Shown: positions 1 to 13,799, counted from the stretch's first letter. The stretch is DNA of 64,000 bases from Callorhinus ursinus (GCF_003265705.1 NW_020313005.1:17490109-17554108); one strand, 5' to 3'. The notes: generated by a model not told the origin, from the sequence alone. Numbers and translations are program-made.

Positions 1-89
1 GCAAATTCCCACTGTTCTGCAGAGCTGAGGAAGGACCTGGCAGGGGGCAATGAACACTTGACATGCAGGTCAACTCCAATATGATCCAG

Positions 90-190
90 TACTTACCTTG
101 CAGATGAAGAAACTAAAATCCAAAGAAAAAAATTGCCCAATAACACAAAGCTAGGCAAAAACTGACATCCTGAGCCCATGCTTTCTAGCC
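90..190 (-). repeat. MIR-like fragment
   Basis: Contains the antisense MIR core: GATGAAGAAACT, then TTGCCCAATAACACAAAGCTAG, close to the usual antisense MIR order. Boundaries approximate. Confidence 0.6.
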
Positions 191-1002
191 CGGGGGCTCT
201 TTCACCTAGACTGGGCAGGCCTTCTACAGAGCCCTGGCCAGGGAGCGAAACCCTTCTTCTTCTTCCTCTGGAGGGATTCTCAGCTCCTCCTTGTCTAGAG
301 CACGCCTTCTGAGGATCTCTTGAGATCCAGTAGATTGTGCCCAGGACCAAAGGCCCTCACTGTAGTGGGAAGTGAGAAGGGAAAAAGTCTCCTTCGGGGC
401 CGGGACACCTGCTTAGTTATGTGTTACTTAGACTATAGTATCCCTTTCAAAATTTTGCTTTGGGGAAGTCAGTGGTGAAATGCATGCTCCTGGTGGAGGG
501 CGCAGGTAGCTGCAGTGCTTCCCCCCTTTACCCTGGAAAGTGCTCCACTTCTTCCTTTGTGCACAGGGGGGCACTAGAAATACACCAGCGCAGCCCCAGA
601 ACCTCAAGCTCTGCAGCTGCTGGGGAAGGACTTAATTACACCCACTTCCCAGTGAGCATAGCTCGCTCTTCAGCGAGCCCGTTCTGCATTGCAGACCCGC
701 GGGCTATGCTAGATCAAATGTCACCTCCTTTAGGAAACCTGGCCTTATCTGGTTAACCCCACTTCCGCGGGGTCAGTCCTAATCTTCCTGTTTCCCCAGC
801 CTCGTGGTCAGTTGGCCTTTTCCCTTCACATCAAACATGCTGCTTTTTAAAGTATCCCTAGATATTTCTCTTTGTCTTCTTTTATTTAAGCTCCCTTTGT
901 GCAAAGGCCATGTTTCCTCCCGTTGGTCCCCATGGAGAGCTGTGTCTATGGCGGGGCAGTTGGTAAATGTGGTGTGAGGGAAGCATAATCCTGACACCCT
1001 TC
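191..1002. other. Unassigned intergenic sequence
   Basis: Mixed-composition unique sequence. Short open frames on both strands lack any recognisable domain. Confidence 0.5.
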
Positions 1003-1175
1003 ATTGCCCTGTGACCTCAGGCAAGTCCTTTTACCTTGTTGAGCCTCAGTTTCTTTGTCTGTGGAATTTAGAATAATCATGGTATCTCAGACCTGTTTGA
1101 GAATTACTGAGTGAAAAGTATGTGTGAGTGCTTTGCAGGGGGCCTGAGCACAAATGGTGCTTTATAACTGCTCCC
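1003..1175 (+). repeat. MIR element
   Basis: MIR core in sense orientation: TGACCTCAGGCAAGTCCTTT, then GAGCCTCAGTTTCTTTGTCTG, followed by a MIR-like tail. Confidence 0.8.
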
Positions 1176-3000
1176 TAGATCCATATAATGCCAGAAGGAT
1201 ACCCTCACTCTGCACGAAGACTGCGTGTAGTTTCTGTGCCATTTATTTATAACCAGCCCAACGCAGGGCACCAGATAAGCTCCCCAAAGAAGACACAGTT
1301 CCTGCTCTCAAGAAGCCCAATGGGGGCAATTCGAACAGGAGCAACTAAATGTAAAGTCATCGTGCTAGGGTGAAGATGCTAGGAGAGTCCGAGGGAGGGA
1401 CGCGTCTGTACCCACCTGGAAGACAGCCCAGGAGTGCAGAAGAGAATTTTCACTACCTCTTTTCTCCAGAACTAAGGCAACTAAAATGGGAATAAGGAAT
1501 GTGTGGACATCACTCTTCTGTTGTTTTCCAACCCCACCCCTCAGGGCCCCTAGAATGCTGCTGACAATAGAGAAAGACAAAGAAATCCAGGGTGGACTTT
1601 TTGTCCTGTCCCTACCCCTAAACAGTGTCCTCCTGAGGCACTCTCTTACCTTTGTAACAGGAGACAGTCCTCCAATCCATAGGGTTGTTGAAAAAGTTTC
1701 AATAAGATACACTCCTAATATGCAAAGCAGTGATTGCAAAGAAGTACTTGCTAGTTTCCTTTCCCTTCTCTGAGGAGGACCAAAGTTCACAGCTCTAGCA
1801 TCATCTTAGATTTCCCCTTCTTGGTGCCCCGAGTCTCAATGCCCCTCCACTCTCTCCTAAGAGCCTCACATGCACTCTGAGCAAAAGTTTCTACACCAAC
1901 CCTGAGAACTGGAGCACAGAAAGGCAGGGGGATTAGTTCATGGAAGATAACAATGAGCTCAGTGAATGACCAGTATGTTTTCTCTTTTGGGGTTTATTTG
2001 CATTTAAGACAAATGAGCTCTGCTAACCTTATGACTCTCTAAGGGGTAGCATGTATTCAGGGATCAGGTTGAGTTGGAAGTTTCCATCATTTTGGATCAA
2101 AGTCCTAGACTGCCTGACTCTCCACTATTGTTTCACTGTCAGAAGAAAGTGGACCAATTATTTGGATCCTCATGTCTAAAAGGTAGCTTGTCTCCTCTTT
2201 ATGTTGAATCGCAGGAATCTTTAATCCATTTGTGGAAAAATGCTTCTTTGCTCTGACCTCTTCTGTCTTCAGAGAACATCCCTGTTGTGTTTAATTTTGA
2301 AGAGAAAACAGCATTCAGTTAGACTCTGACTTGATATGAGTGACCTCTAATGATTTCTTTTGACCAGAATGAACTTTTTAGTTTATTGAACTTTGTGCAA
2401 ACCCACCCTTCTTTTTATGTGACCCCCTTGTAGACCATCCCACTCGGCCTCCCCAAATTTAGGAAATATACTCTTCCTGCAGAAAATGTCTCTTTTTATC
2501 TTGAGGTAGTTTTGTTGACCTTTGGTTGACCTTGGTGAACTGGAAATGAATCTATTGATCTCTGTCTGACCCCATTCCTCAGGAGCCACCTACTCCTTGT
2601 GCTTCTGGTATTACTGAAGAACGAGAGCATGACATAACAAGTTTGCAGTTTTATTCCATTAGTCATTCATAGCCATCATGAACTGTTTTAATTCCAAAGT
2701 GAAAACTGTCGCCTAAAATTCAATTGAGTGGTGGGGAATTGAGAGTGTCAAAGATCTGCCATCTTCCTTGTACTAGTCTTCTCCCTGGAATTTCCCATGG
2801 AACAGAACCATCTCAAACTAGCTTCTCCCTGATGTGTACTTCCTATTGTGATTTGGCTCAACTTCTTTTCAGCTCCCTCTATATAAATCAGTTCTCCTGG
2901 TCTTGGCTTACCTGCTCTCTGTGAGTCTTGCTTTTTCCCTCTGAAATTGTGGCCATAGGATGCTGGTAAAAAATGGATGACTTTTCCTATTTATACTAAT
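1176..3000. other. Unassigned intergenic sequence
   Basis: No repeat family or coding exon recognised. The opposed 95- and 141-codon open frames at 1365-1790 overlap antisense and look like chance. Confidence 0.5.
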
Positions 3001-3517
3001 CTGTGGTAGGTTGTGGTCAGTTCCCTAGAAGATATTCACATTCCAACCTCTGAAGTCTGTGAATTTACCCTTGTATAGAAAAAAAAAGGGGGGGAGGTGT
3101 CTTTACAGATGCGATTGAACAGTTAAGGATCTTGAGATGAGGAGATTATCCTAAATTATCCAGTGGGCCCTAAATGCTATCACATGTACCCTTATAAGAG
3201 AGAGGCAGGGGGATATTTGACACCCAAAGAAGGTAATGTGAAGACAGCAGAGGGAAATTTGAAGATTCTGCCCTTGAAGGTTGGAGTTATGGAGCCCTAA
3301 GCCAAGGAATACCGACATCCCCAAGCTGGAAGAGGTAAGGAATGGATTCTCCCCTAGAGTTGCTGGAAGGAGTATGGACCTGATAACACCTTGATTTCAG
3401 CTCAGGGATACTGATCTTTGACTTCTGGCCTTCACAATTGTAAGAGAATAAATATGTGTTGTTTAAAATGGCCAAGTTTGTGATAATTTGTTATAGCAAT
3501 CGTAGGAAATACATATA
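3001..3517 (+). mobile_element. MLT1-like (ERVL-MaLR) solo LTR
   Basis: Follows the MaLR LTR layout: an opening ending in ATTCACATTCCAACCTCTG, then GATCTTGAGATGAGGAGATTAT, GTGGGCCC, CCTTATAAGAGAGAGGCAG, GGATTCTCCCCTAGAG, an ACACCTTGATTTCAG block, and GAATAAATATGTGTTGTTT near the 3' end. A poly-A/poly-G stretch near 3080 interrupts it. No internal region is attached. Confidence 0.75.
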
Positions 3518-4105
3518 CCATCTATGACTTCTTTTTGGACAGTTGGACCTGTTTCCCAATACTAATTGCCTTTTTAGTCTCACCGCATTCCCAAATGATA
3601 CAGCACATTTATACCACCACCACTACCATAATTGTTGTCCTCTGAGCCTAGGATGTTATCCTAGGTATTTTCTTAAATGAAGTCAGAGATTTCTAATCCA
3701 GATTATACTGAACTACAGGAAGCCACCTTCCACTTCAAAAACATAAATACATTACACAAAATATATATTTTGAAAGAAATAAAAATATGTAGCCAAGTAT
3801 GAAAATCAAAATGGAACTAACTGCATTTTCCGGAAGAAAGATGGAACACATGGTAGAAGGGAGCTGCTGAGATGACAGGATTCGTGAAGGAAAATGGGCA
3901 GAATATACCATTGGGGTCTTAATGTCTGTGTAGGATGGACATCAGCTTCCAGCCCTGTGTGTGCAGGGCAGCTGAAAATATGCTCCCTGGATAAAGCCAG
4001 GAGGCTGGAAAATGTGCCTACTTAGAAAAACTTCACTCCCTGGCCTAAAGAAAGCAAAGAAGTAATACCTCCTTCCAGACCACAGAGGGAAAATGATTCA
4101 ACTGC

Positions 4106-4130
4106 AAAAAAAAAAAAAAAAAAAAAAAAA
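4106..4130 (+). repeat. Poly-A tract (25 A)
   Basis: Uninterrupted A run, possibly the tail of an unrecognised retroposon in the AT-rich sequence to its left. Confidence 0.9.
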
Positions 4131-5066
4131 CAGAGACTCAAGTCTGAACTCTACCAGGGTGTCAGACCCCAATTTTTATATGAAATAAAATTGGTCTGGT
4201 ACCACAAAGTTAGCATCAATTTGACAGAGGCAACTAGGAAACAACCTATTATGGATGCTTCCATAGTCCACAGAATTCACAGAACCCCCACAGAAGAAAA
4301 TGTTTGAAATGATGAGCTCATAATTCAAAATTTAAAATACATGTGGAAATATGTATCCAATATCACACTATTTAGAGTAAAAAATATAATGAATGGGAGA
4401 CATCTAAAATTCCTAAAGTATAAAGACATTGTAAGCACACACAAAAGAAACAAAGTGGTTTAAATAAATAAGTGTAAATGTGAATGTATGTTTGAGTATT
4501 AATGGTAAAGAACAATTAAATCATTGTATTTACTCATCTGTTTATTCAAAAGATCTTACTGAATACCAACTATGAGCCAAGTAGTCTTTTAAATGCTGTG
4601 ATATAATGATTAATAAAACATTATCCTTACCTTTGTGGACCTCATTTTCTAATGGGAAAGACAGAAAATATTTAAGTAAATATGTAATAACTTGTCAGTT
4701 AGTGATAACTGCTATGAGGAAACATAAAATAGCCTAAAGGAGATAGAGCAAGCAGAGATGTGACTGTTGTGAAGGAGCAAGCCACAAAGGTCTTAGAAAA
4801 GAGCACTCCAGACAGCTGAAATAGCAGGTACAAAGGTCCTGGGGTAAGCACATGATTGGGTGTTGGAGAAATAACACAGAAGTCAAGCGAGATCTGTGTG
4901 AGTAAGATAGAGAGGTAGCAGATGAAATCACAGAGATAGCCAGAGGCCTGGTTATGTAAGACCTTGTAAATGTAATTAAAAACTTTTTATTTATTTATTT
5001 TTTGCCTAAGCAGGTTGAGAAATCATGGAAGTTTGTGAACTCTGACATGGTCTGATTCACATTTTT

Positions 5067-5210
5067 TTTTTATTATGTTATGTTAGTCATCATACAGTAA
5101 TTCATTCGTTTTTGATGTAGAGTTCCATGATTCTTTATTTGCATATAACACCCAGTGCTCATTGCCATACATGCCTTCCTTAATACCCATCACTGGGCTG
5201 ACCCATCCCC
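5067..5210 (-). mobile_element. 5'-truncated carnivore L1 insertion within L2
   Basis: Begins with poly-T and TATTATGTTATGTTAGTCA, then TTTTGATGTAGAGTTCCATG and TAACACCCAGTGCTCATTGC, the carnivore L1 3' end in reverse orientation. A 9-bp direct repeat CACATTTTT flanks it (5058-5066 and 5211-5219), and the L2 resumes directly after it, so it is a clean target-primed insertion. Confidence 0.8.
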
Positions 5211-5498
5211 CACATTTTTAAAGTAACATTTTTGGTTGCTATGTGAAGATTACATTATAAGAAAGGAAGAAGGAAGGCCTGTTGGAAAACTGTTGCAGTC
5301 ATCCTGGCTAGACATGTCAGTGACTTCTCCTAGGTGCTATCTGTGAAGATCATTAGAAACACTGGATCTAGGATTCATGTTTAAGAAAAGTCTGAAAGCA
5401 CTTGCTGACGTGTTGGTATGACAGAGAAAGAATAATCAAGAAATCAAGGATGCCTCCAATTGTCCTTTCTGAACAACTGGAAGATGAGTGATATGCCA

Positions 5499-5499
<1 letters not shown>

Positions 5500-5532
<33 letters not shown>
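5500..5532 (+). repeat. (GT)n microsatellite with GC tail
   Basis: About 14 GT units followed by GCGCGCACG, inside the antisense L2. Confidence 0.9.
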
Positions 5533-5533
<1 letters not shown>

Positions 5534-5940
5534 CGTTTCCATGTGCATGCGTGATGCATCTGAGGTTTCTCTTGGACATCCAGATGTCGAGTCACTGAAT
5601 ATATGAGCCTAGAGCTTCAGGGGAAATTGGAGCTGGAGACACAAATTTGGCAGCCATCAGGATATAGATGAGATTTAAAGCCAGAGTCTGAAAAAAAGTC
5701 GCTAGGAAGAAATTATAGCTAAGGAAGAAAAGAGGTCTGAAATCCAACCTTTAGAGATTGGGAACAAGTATATAATCAAGTAAAGGAGAATTAGAATGAG
5801 CTACCACTGAGGTCGGAAGGGGACAGAGAGGGACAGAAACCAAATAAAAATGTATTTCAAGGAAGCAGTGATCAGCTGGGTCAAATGCTGCCAAAAGGTG
5901 TAACAAGATTAACATAGAGGCTGGACTGATATGTTTGGTC

Positions 5941-5952
5941 GGGGGGGGGGGG
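5941..5952 (+). repeat. G12 homopolymer
   Basis: Twelve G followed by CGG, inside the antisense L2. Confidence 0.9.
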
Positions 5953-6309
5953 CGGTTAGTTTTTAAGAGGAAGAGTACAGAAGTGCAGTTTTAATGAGTG
6001 GAAGCAGTAAGGAAAAATCCTGGTTTATGTTAAAGAAATAATAGCTGAAGAGGAAGCCAAGACAACAGACTTCAGTGAGTTTTGCCACATCTTTATGAAA
6101 AATAAGTAGTAGCTGTTGAAGGCAGTGAGGAGAAGGGACAGATTTGAGAGAGTGGGAAATATTGGAGTGTCTGTAATCTGATGAGGACTCAGGAAGTGCA
6201 GGGAAGATAATGCAGGCGACAATGGGAATAGTTGCAAGACCAAGGGGGCAAATAAAGGACAGATTTTACTGCTCAAGGAAAGATGCTTCCAGATAGAAAA
6301 AGGGGTATC

Positions 6310-9300
6310 TTACTTGTTGGGAGAGGAGAAAAATTAGAATGTGTGTCTACAGAGGAAAGCTCATCTCCTACTCAGGATTCCTTAGAAGAGAGGAACTGCT
6401 GATGCTTCATTTGGGTAGTGCTGGCGCAGGGTAGCACAGATGAGGAGAAAGGAAGTGCAATGATAAGAGACCTCAAAAGCAAAACAAAAGGATGCTTTAC
6501 CATACCAGCTACCACCTCACAGTGATCCCAGCAGGGAGGAGGCAAAGCAGGTCAGTTAGCAGTTGCTGCTGCTCAACATGTGGGCTTTCTCTAGATGGTT
6601 TCCTTGGAAGAACTACGCCTTGGGACAGTCCGTGGGAGAGAGAGAAGAGGGGGATTTATTTTCCCAGCTGCACTTCCTCCCCTGATTTCCATTAGTTAAA
6701 GTGTTCTGTGTGGTGTAAAGCCTCCTGTACCTCTGGGTTGTATCATCTGACCCCTTTGGCAGCTACTTGGGATATGGGATCCTATGCCATGCAGTGTGGT
6801 GTTTCATCCAAGTTTGGAAGTATTACTACTAGCTATGAACTATAGGAAAAACAAACAAACAAACAGCTGTGTGGCCAGGGAGCAGGGCTTGGTAGGAGGT
6901 AGGAGGGTGGTAGTAGAGGCAGGAAGGGTGCCTACCCATTACATTCACCTTCTTCCCTACAGTGTAGGACCTCTACTGTATGTGCATGTGTACATGTGTG
7001 TGTTGGGAGAAAATGACACCTTCACGCCTTCCCCAAAGGACAGGGAGTTGGGGCATGAGTCTAACTGCTCACAGAGTCTCATTCAAATTATAGCCAAATG
7101 TGAGCTCTTGCAACACTTAAGCAAAGAGGGTTAATGATATAAAAAACAGTGCTGAAGCTGCAGGACCTGGCCCCAAGCCTGCAGTTGATGTCTCTCATCT
7201 CTCTCCTCTGCCAGCAATTCTACATGTCTTTCACTCTTGGAAAGCAGTTAGGTTGGTCAGGGTTACATGTCTGGTAGGGTGATCCAGACACAGATCCCCA
7301 CAGGTATCTCAACCAACTGTTTCCCTATACTTTTTGGTTTGTGGTTGCCATAATCACTCTTTGGCAGTTATTATTAAGTCTGGAAGTTCTAAGAGACACC
7401 CTAGTGAAGTAATTGCTCATTTACCTTATCATATAGTACCAATTCTAGCTCTTCATGACAAACAAGACCTATTAATTCCACCAGTTACATTAGCTCCTTT
7501 CTTTGCCTGCTTATCGGCTCACATGAGAAGGTGAATTTACAAGGTGACAGTTGTAGCTTCTAGTTCAGTGGAACAGTTAATGTATCCCCTGGCAGCCTTC
7601 TCCACACCCGGTGAGCTGGGATTTCCACCTCAGCATAGCTCAAGGTTGATGAAACAGAAAGCTGAAACTCCGTGACTGAGCCGCTAGGTGTGACAGTGAG
7701 CCGAACCATTTCTAGTTCCAATCTTATTTCCTATACCCACGCATTCTAGGTTTTGGAAATGCAGAACCATACCCTGGTAGTTGGTTGAACACACATGCCA
7801 AGTCCTGGAGGCATAAACCACGCTGCTGGACCTCAGCTGAGACTTCAGTGGGCAGCTGCTTCACTGTTAGTTCAGGCTGGCTGCTTCCAGGTAATGGTAT
7901 AGATACGAGCAGTGGACCCTGTGGTCACGGGACTATTGTCAAATCTCCTTTGCTGTTAAAGGGCCCTTCAGTGTGAAGCACTGTGATATGGTAGCATGTG
8001 TCCTAATGAGGTATTCTGTAAGCCTTGGATGATTGTGATGGTAGAGGCACATGTACGTATCTATATTTATTCTCATAAAAGCAAACTTATACTCCTTCAT
8101 GATAGAAACAGTCCAATGGGATAGATTCTGCCAAATGGCTGATAGGTACCCCAAGGAGTAATGTCACATGTCCATTTCTGCTGCTATCAGTGGCAATAGC
8201 CAGAAAGGTCTTGGTGAAGACAAGCTTAGATTGCTGGATGCATTCAGAGCCTCATCTCTGCCACCACGGCACACTGGCCACGTATCAGGTAGCTGAGAAG
8301 AGAAGCTGACAGACATCTGCTAAAGAAGTCACCCTCTTCAGCTGGTTATTGAGCAGCTACTCCACAAGGCATATGCTCTACGAGGCACTGACATGAGACA
8401 AAAAGACCTCCACACTTTGTCCTACCCCCAGAGATCCATCCACATAATTCTTCCCCAGATCTCCTCATCGGTATTCTCCTGGTCTTACTCCCTTCAAACC
8501 TCTGGTGAATCAGGCAGGCCATTTTGTCAGAAGTCAGTCTATATCTTTTCTTCTCACACTCTACAAGATGGATGATTAACTCTATCCCAAAAGGATTTGC
8601 TTTTACTACTGTCCATCACCCCTTTGAGACCATGAAGCAGTAGTTCATTTCCTTTTAGTGCTAACATTTTGTGTTGACACATCTAGGAATCAGGTCAAAT
8701 TTCTTTCCTTTTCAGTCAATTAGTCAAAGGAAACTGCTTACCTCAAAATGAAGTTTTAAGTATAGGTTGAGGGAAAGGAGGATAGAAAATGCAGACAACA
8801 TCTGCATTTCACATAACATATTTGTACCTCCTGGATCTGTTTGAGCTTATTCTCAAACATGCCACTTCCATTCCATGATGGATTTCTGATCAGCCTGCCC
8901 AGCTTAATAGTTTAGTGGGTGTGACAGATTGTGTTATTGTTAAGAAATCACTCTCCAACTCCACCTCCATACATCCCAATTCCATTGAAGTTTTACCTGG
9001 TTGTGTGAGTTTCTTTGACCTCCGAGTGGGGAGAATATACTTTCCTGCCCCTTGCATTTAGATTAATTTTCTGACTTTCTTTGACCAGTGGAATGCTAAC
9101 AGATGTAACTCAGGATGATCTTGAAATATGCCTCTATGTTTGGGCTTACTCCTCTAACATTTTAGGTTAGAGTCATTCCTTTTCTACAATCAGGAGCCCA
9201 GTATCTACTATGCCCCAGTATCTCACTAGAAGCTGTTTTTCAGGTTGAAAATAGTTCTCTGATAGAGAAGTCGTGGCTTTGTACCAAAAATTTGGTTGTC

Positions 9301-9650
9301 TTCTCTGTGACTTCCGTTGAAGTTCAGCAAAATTTCATATAGCATCCTTATCCACTATGGGTCTTCTAGCACCTGAGTTATATGGCCCAAGGGGAAGAAC
9401 AGCATGTACTAGAGTCTGAAAACTACTGAAACCCTTTTTATGACAGTCTATGAATGATTCAGGAAATACTCTGAAGCAATATTCCCAAATGGAGTATATT
9501 TTACTTCTAAAATCCAAAGAGAACAACCAAGTGCTATGCCTCTTGTTTGGTTGAAGGAGGTATGAAATGCAGCAACTTATATTTTACAGTGTCACAGCAT
9601 ATCTCAGACCACAGGACAGCTAAGATATTCATTGATATGCCATGCTTCTG
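6310..9650. other. Unassigned intergenic sequence
   Basis: No exon or confident repeat. The texture (short decayed frames, moderate GC) could be an old retroviral internal region, but I cannot name a motif that proves it. Confidence 0.4.
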
Positions 9651-9694
9651 AGTTTCTTCAATTATTTGATTTCTTTTTTCTATGATTGGTGCAT

Positions 9695-9805
9695 ATGCAT
9701 TTGTGTGTGTACATATACATACATACACATATATAAACAGACAAATAAAAACATATATTATATATGTAGATGGGTATATATGTGTGTGTGTCTTACACAC
9801 ACATG
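9695..9805 (+). repeat. Compound TG/TA/CA microsatellite
   Basis: Alternating pyrimidine-purine DNA (TGTGTG, ACATACATACAC, TATATATG, GTGTGTG, CACACACA). It explains the opposed open frames around 9534-9870. Confidence 0.85.
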
Positions 9806-9819
9806 TCTTATTCAGGCAT

Positions 9820-12800
9820 TTAGAGTGGTGCTACTCAAAATATGATCCTCAAACCCAAAAGATAAATTAACCAATCCAGAAGATGACTTAATAAGTCCAG
9901 AAACTGAGAGTGATTGGACAATTTTATATATCATTCTGACAGACATTTCTACAACATCCAAGCTTTTGGTCCTGTATTTTACAAAACTACTGGTTTATGA
10001 ATAATTAGAAATTAAAATAAAGCAAAACAAAAAGACAACAAAAACTTTTTAAACTGACATTTGCCACAGATCATATGAGAAGCATGTCTCTAGGGTCCTC
10101 CATGTGACTCCCTGCTCATCAGCTTGATGATTCACAGAATTTCAGGACAATGAAGGTCTCTGTGAGCTGACTATATTACTATTTAACAAAAGCGGGTCAG
10201 TAAGGTATATTGCTTTCCTTGCCATGTAAAAGCTAACTGCTTTTGATCCTTTTCATTATCAAAAATTAAGACAGCAGAAAATAGCATTTTCCAAATTATT
10301 ACCCACATACCAAGTAGCAGAATTGGTACAGAATTAACTGTGTTAATCTTCTCAGTAAAGATGACACTTGAGACAGCTGGGATTTGACTCCCATCTCATT
10401 AAGTTCTCTTTTATTCTACAACCATCTGCCACAATCCATTTTTCAGGGTCACACAGATAAAAAGGTATGATAGTGACTATCCCCCTTGCATATTTTTATG
10501 TCTTCAGTTGTGATAAGGATACATCTATTTTCTCAAGCAATGCAATATTTCTTCTTGGCAATGGGGTGAGGAGGAATACTTAATAGTACATACCATAATA
10601 CCCACAGATCAGGAAACCAAAGCAAAGGGTCTGCTAGATGCTAAAAATATCTATTCCCAATTATTCATTTGGGATTCAAGAAAATAACCACAGGATGACT
10701 CTGCTGACTTAGTGAAACCACAATTAAGATAATCTCAGGCCAAAATCTATTTATCAACTGACTTCCAGGATCCCTCAACCTAATTGTAGGGTCACTGTTG
10801 TTGTTTTTCTCCATTCCAGATGTAAGTTCAGACTCAATAACTAACAATTCTAGAAATACTTTTTTCCCCACTGCATAAAGAGGACTTTCCTTAAAGATTT
10901 TTGGGGAAAGAATGAATCGGAGCAATATTTACTGAAAGTACTTATAACAGAGTAGCAGGGCTGTTCCTGATGTGGACATAGCCTTGTCTTTAATCAGTGA
11001 GTTCTGATTCTGAGAGCCAACTTAGATCTGATAAGGAGGCAAGGGCTATGATTTACTATTGTGATAGTTAACATCAATCTGCTACTTGCTATCTCTCTGG
11101 AGTAATACCTTAGTCTTCTATCCTTCTGTATTACCCTTAAAAACACCATTCTCTATTAGCTACTACCTCCCTATATTGTGGGTTAAGGCAGGCTTACTGC
11201 CTAATGCAGCAATTACATTTACCTTGCTTATGATGGTTATGTACTTCCATGAGGCTTTTGCCATTTTATGTTCCCATTATTGATATTGATAGGAAAAAGG
11301 CCAGTTCAAAGGTAGCAACACTCACAATCTACCATAACCTTCAGAAGATAGCTGTGACTTATCTTCTCAGCAATGCGCATGCACCCATCACCAATGTATT
11401 CCTTACTGCCCTAGTGAAATATCCGTCCCCTCGACCCTCCAGGAGAATATAGTCAGATGGTAGGATCTATGGCCACACATAACAAATTCACTCCAACATC
11501 CCATCTCCCTGTGTCCTTATCTCTTCTTTAAAACTGACATATCTACATACTTTTGTGCAGGTCATTATTGAGTCCAGGTTTCACGAAGCTAATCTAGCCA
11601 ATTAATGTAGGTTTTATTCCAGAAGTCTTTGCCAAAATATTGACTCCTGAATTGTGGGAAAATAACCCCAGTTTAGTGAATTTTCTACTATACTGCTTGA
11701 TAGTTTATCAACCTTGTTCTAATACCTCCAAGATCTACTACTTTCATGTGTGTTCCTCAGGTTACTGCCATACACATTGCCAGATCCTGAAATCCTTTTG
11801 GTATGTAGACTACATCTTCCAGGAGAAAAGTTTGTCTCCCCCTATTTCTTTAATATGTGCTTTTATTATCAGTCTGGAGAACACAATGAGGAGGGATCTT
11901 GTGGAAAGTAAAAGCATCCAGTGAAGCTTATTCTTTATACAAGATTATCACATGGTTTCGCAGTAAAGGGAGGATATGTTTTTGTCAGGAGAAAGGGAAT
12001 TGTTTTCCTCTTAAGAATTTTCCCGTCAAGAATGTTCAGGAAAACTTGAAAATTCAATATCTTTAGGTTTATGTGTAAATATGACCTTATCTGACATCTC
12101 TAGATCCCATCTTTCATTGTCATGACACTGGCATTTACATTGATAGTGGAAGACTTCTGTGGCTGCATGTTTAGTCTTCTTTACAACTTGGTTACTTAAC
12201 ATTAAGATTTGGGGTCTGTTTTCAACTTAGTCTACTCTGAGACTTCAGAACATAAGAGTCCCCTTTAAAGCTACCAAAGAGACTCTCTAGTTTTAGGAGG
12301 TGAGATACTGTCCTTCAGCCTGTTATTTTTTCAGTCTCTAGTGGCATCACAATCACCCACCTACTCCACAAGACTTGTAATGCTCATGGTTCCCATTATA
12401 TGTGACCTTGAAACATGCCCTTCCCATGCCTTGAGTTGTAACTACATTTTATCCCAATCAACAGCAATAAAAGCTTAGATCAATTGCAAAGCTACACCAT
12501 GCCAGAGTGTATCATACCAGTAACTACCAGCAATAAAGTCTATATTGCTTCTAGACAGGTAGACATTCCAACTCAGAAACAATCTGAAGGGCATGCTCTG
12601 CAGATTTCACTTGCAGTTTCAATTGCCTTTGTCTGGTACTCCTAGACAACAGAACCTGGATTAAGCATTAAAGTGTTGACTTTATTTAAGTGTTGCAAAC
12701 CCAGGTCAGTGAGGGTATGGTAAAAGAAAGTGAAATGAGGAGAGATGCAAAGCAATGCAAATAATGCTTTACCGAGCTGGTTTCCATTTTGCAATGAGGC

Positions 12801-13190
12801 AGGAGAAAGAGACATCCTGTTAAACAGGTGAATTGGCTCAGCAAGTGGCACTTTTTGGTTTGCTTATAAGGGAAAATTCAGTGGAGTAGCCCTAAGGAAA
12901 GAAGAAAAGGAACTGAAAAGATAGGACTTGCTGGGAGGTCCATGGTTCTTGCTGCACAATCCAAATCCAACTTAGTCCCAGATTCATTTTTGAGCCACCT
13001 GCTAACAGTTGTCGGCTCTGCCTGAAATATCCTTGGAGACAACCCTGGATCCTTTGGCTGAGACTGAAGTTCATCCCACATCCCCTCCTTTCCCCAGAGG
13101 GACTTATGTTATTCTTCATTTCCCCTCTGCAACTCAAAGACAAGAGCCTTATAAGAAAACACCAAGGCAGAGGGCAGAAGCAAAGAGCTT
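9820..13190. other. Unassigned AT-rich intergenic sequence
   Basis: No named repeat or exon. The opening bases (GTGGTGCTACTCAAAATATGATCC) resemble the start of a MER5-type element, but the match does not continue convincingly. Confidence 0.4.
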
Positions 13191-13199
13191 TTTTTCCCT

Positions 13200-13790
13200 T
13201 TAGAGCTGAAATCATGTTATATCAGGCCACCATTATCAAGAAGTTTTATATGTATAGTTATACATTTATTACAAGTTTAAAAGATATGAAGACTGAGTTT
13301 CTTGACCACAATGCAATATTATCAACAAAAATACATTCTCAATTACCTTCCACCATATATTTGGCAACGTAAAACATATTTCTATGTAACTCATGAATTA
13401 AAAAAATAAATCACAGTAGGCTCATAACATATCTAGAAATGAGAGACAAAGAAAGCTTTATATATCCAAATTGCAGGTTGCAGCTAAAGTAAGTAATCGG
13501 AGGAAACTTTATAGCTTTAAATGCAATTTTATAGCTTTAAACACACAAATTTAAAAAATAAGAAAATCTGAAACTTGAGTTACTCATTGATGAGTTATGG
13601 ATTCAAACAGAAATCTGCACTAAGAAAAATAAAACACAGAACAAATTAAGGAAATAATAAAAATAAAAGCAAGCATGATTGATATAGAAAAAAGCCTAGA
13701 TGAGTCTACAGAGATTTTCAACAAAACCAAAAGCTGATTATATAAATTATAATAACACAACATAAAACTTATTGCAAAGCTTCAAAAAAG
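13200..13790 (+). mobile_element. L1 ORF2 fragment (sense)
   Basis: Decayed L1 ORF2 text in sense orientation: CTTGACCACAATGCAAT, then ACTCATGAATTAAAAAAATAAATCACA, then GGAAACTTTATAGCTTTAAATGC, then GGAAATAATAAAAATAAAAGC. Corresponds to the segment between endonuclease and reverse transcriptase. Confidence 0.7.
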
Positions 13791-13799
13791 AGGGACAGT

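Larger units (their letters stand above)
4525..6300 (-). mobile_element. L2 LINE, antisense, interrupted
   Basis: Antisense L2 landmarks in order: the tail region TACTGAATACCAACTATGAGCC; CCTCATTTTCTAATGGGAAAGACAG; GAGCACTCCAGACAGCTGAAATAGCAGGTACAAAGGTCCTGGGG; GTAAGACCTTGTAA; TGACATGGTCTGATTCAC; a GACATCCAGATGTCGAGTC block; GATATAGATGAGATTTAAAGCC; and TCAAATGCTGCCAAAAGG. It is interrupted at 5067-5210 by a carnivore L1 tail, and carries a GT microsatellite at 5500 and a 12-G run at 5941. Confidence 0.8.

Noticed and set aside
5368..5595. Minus-strand frame with a run of HTHTHT residues
   Set aside because: Produced by the GT microsatellite in antisense L2.
6310..13190. Possible ERVL-type internal region
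   Set aside because: The texture is suggestive, but I could not point to any pol or gag motif or paired LTRs, so it is left unassigned.
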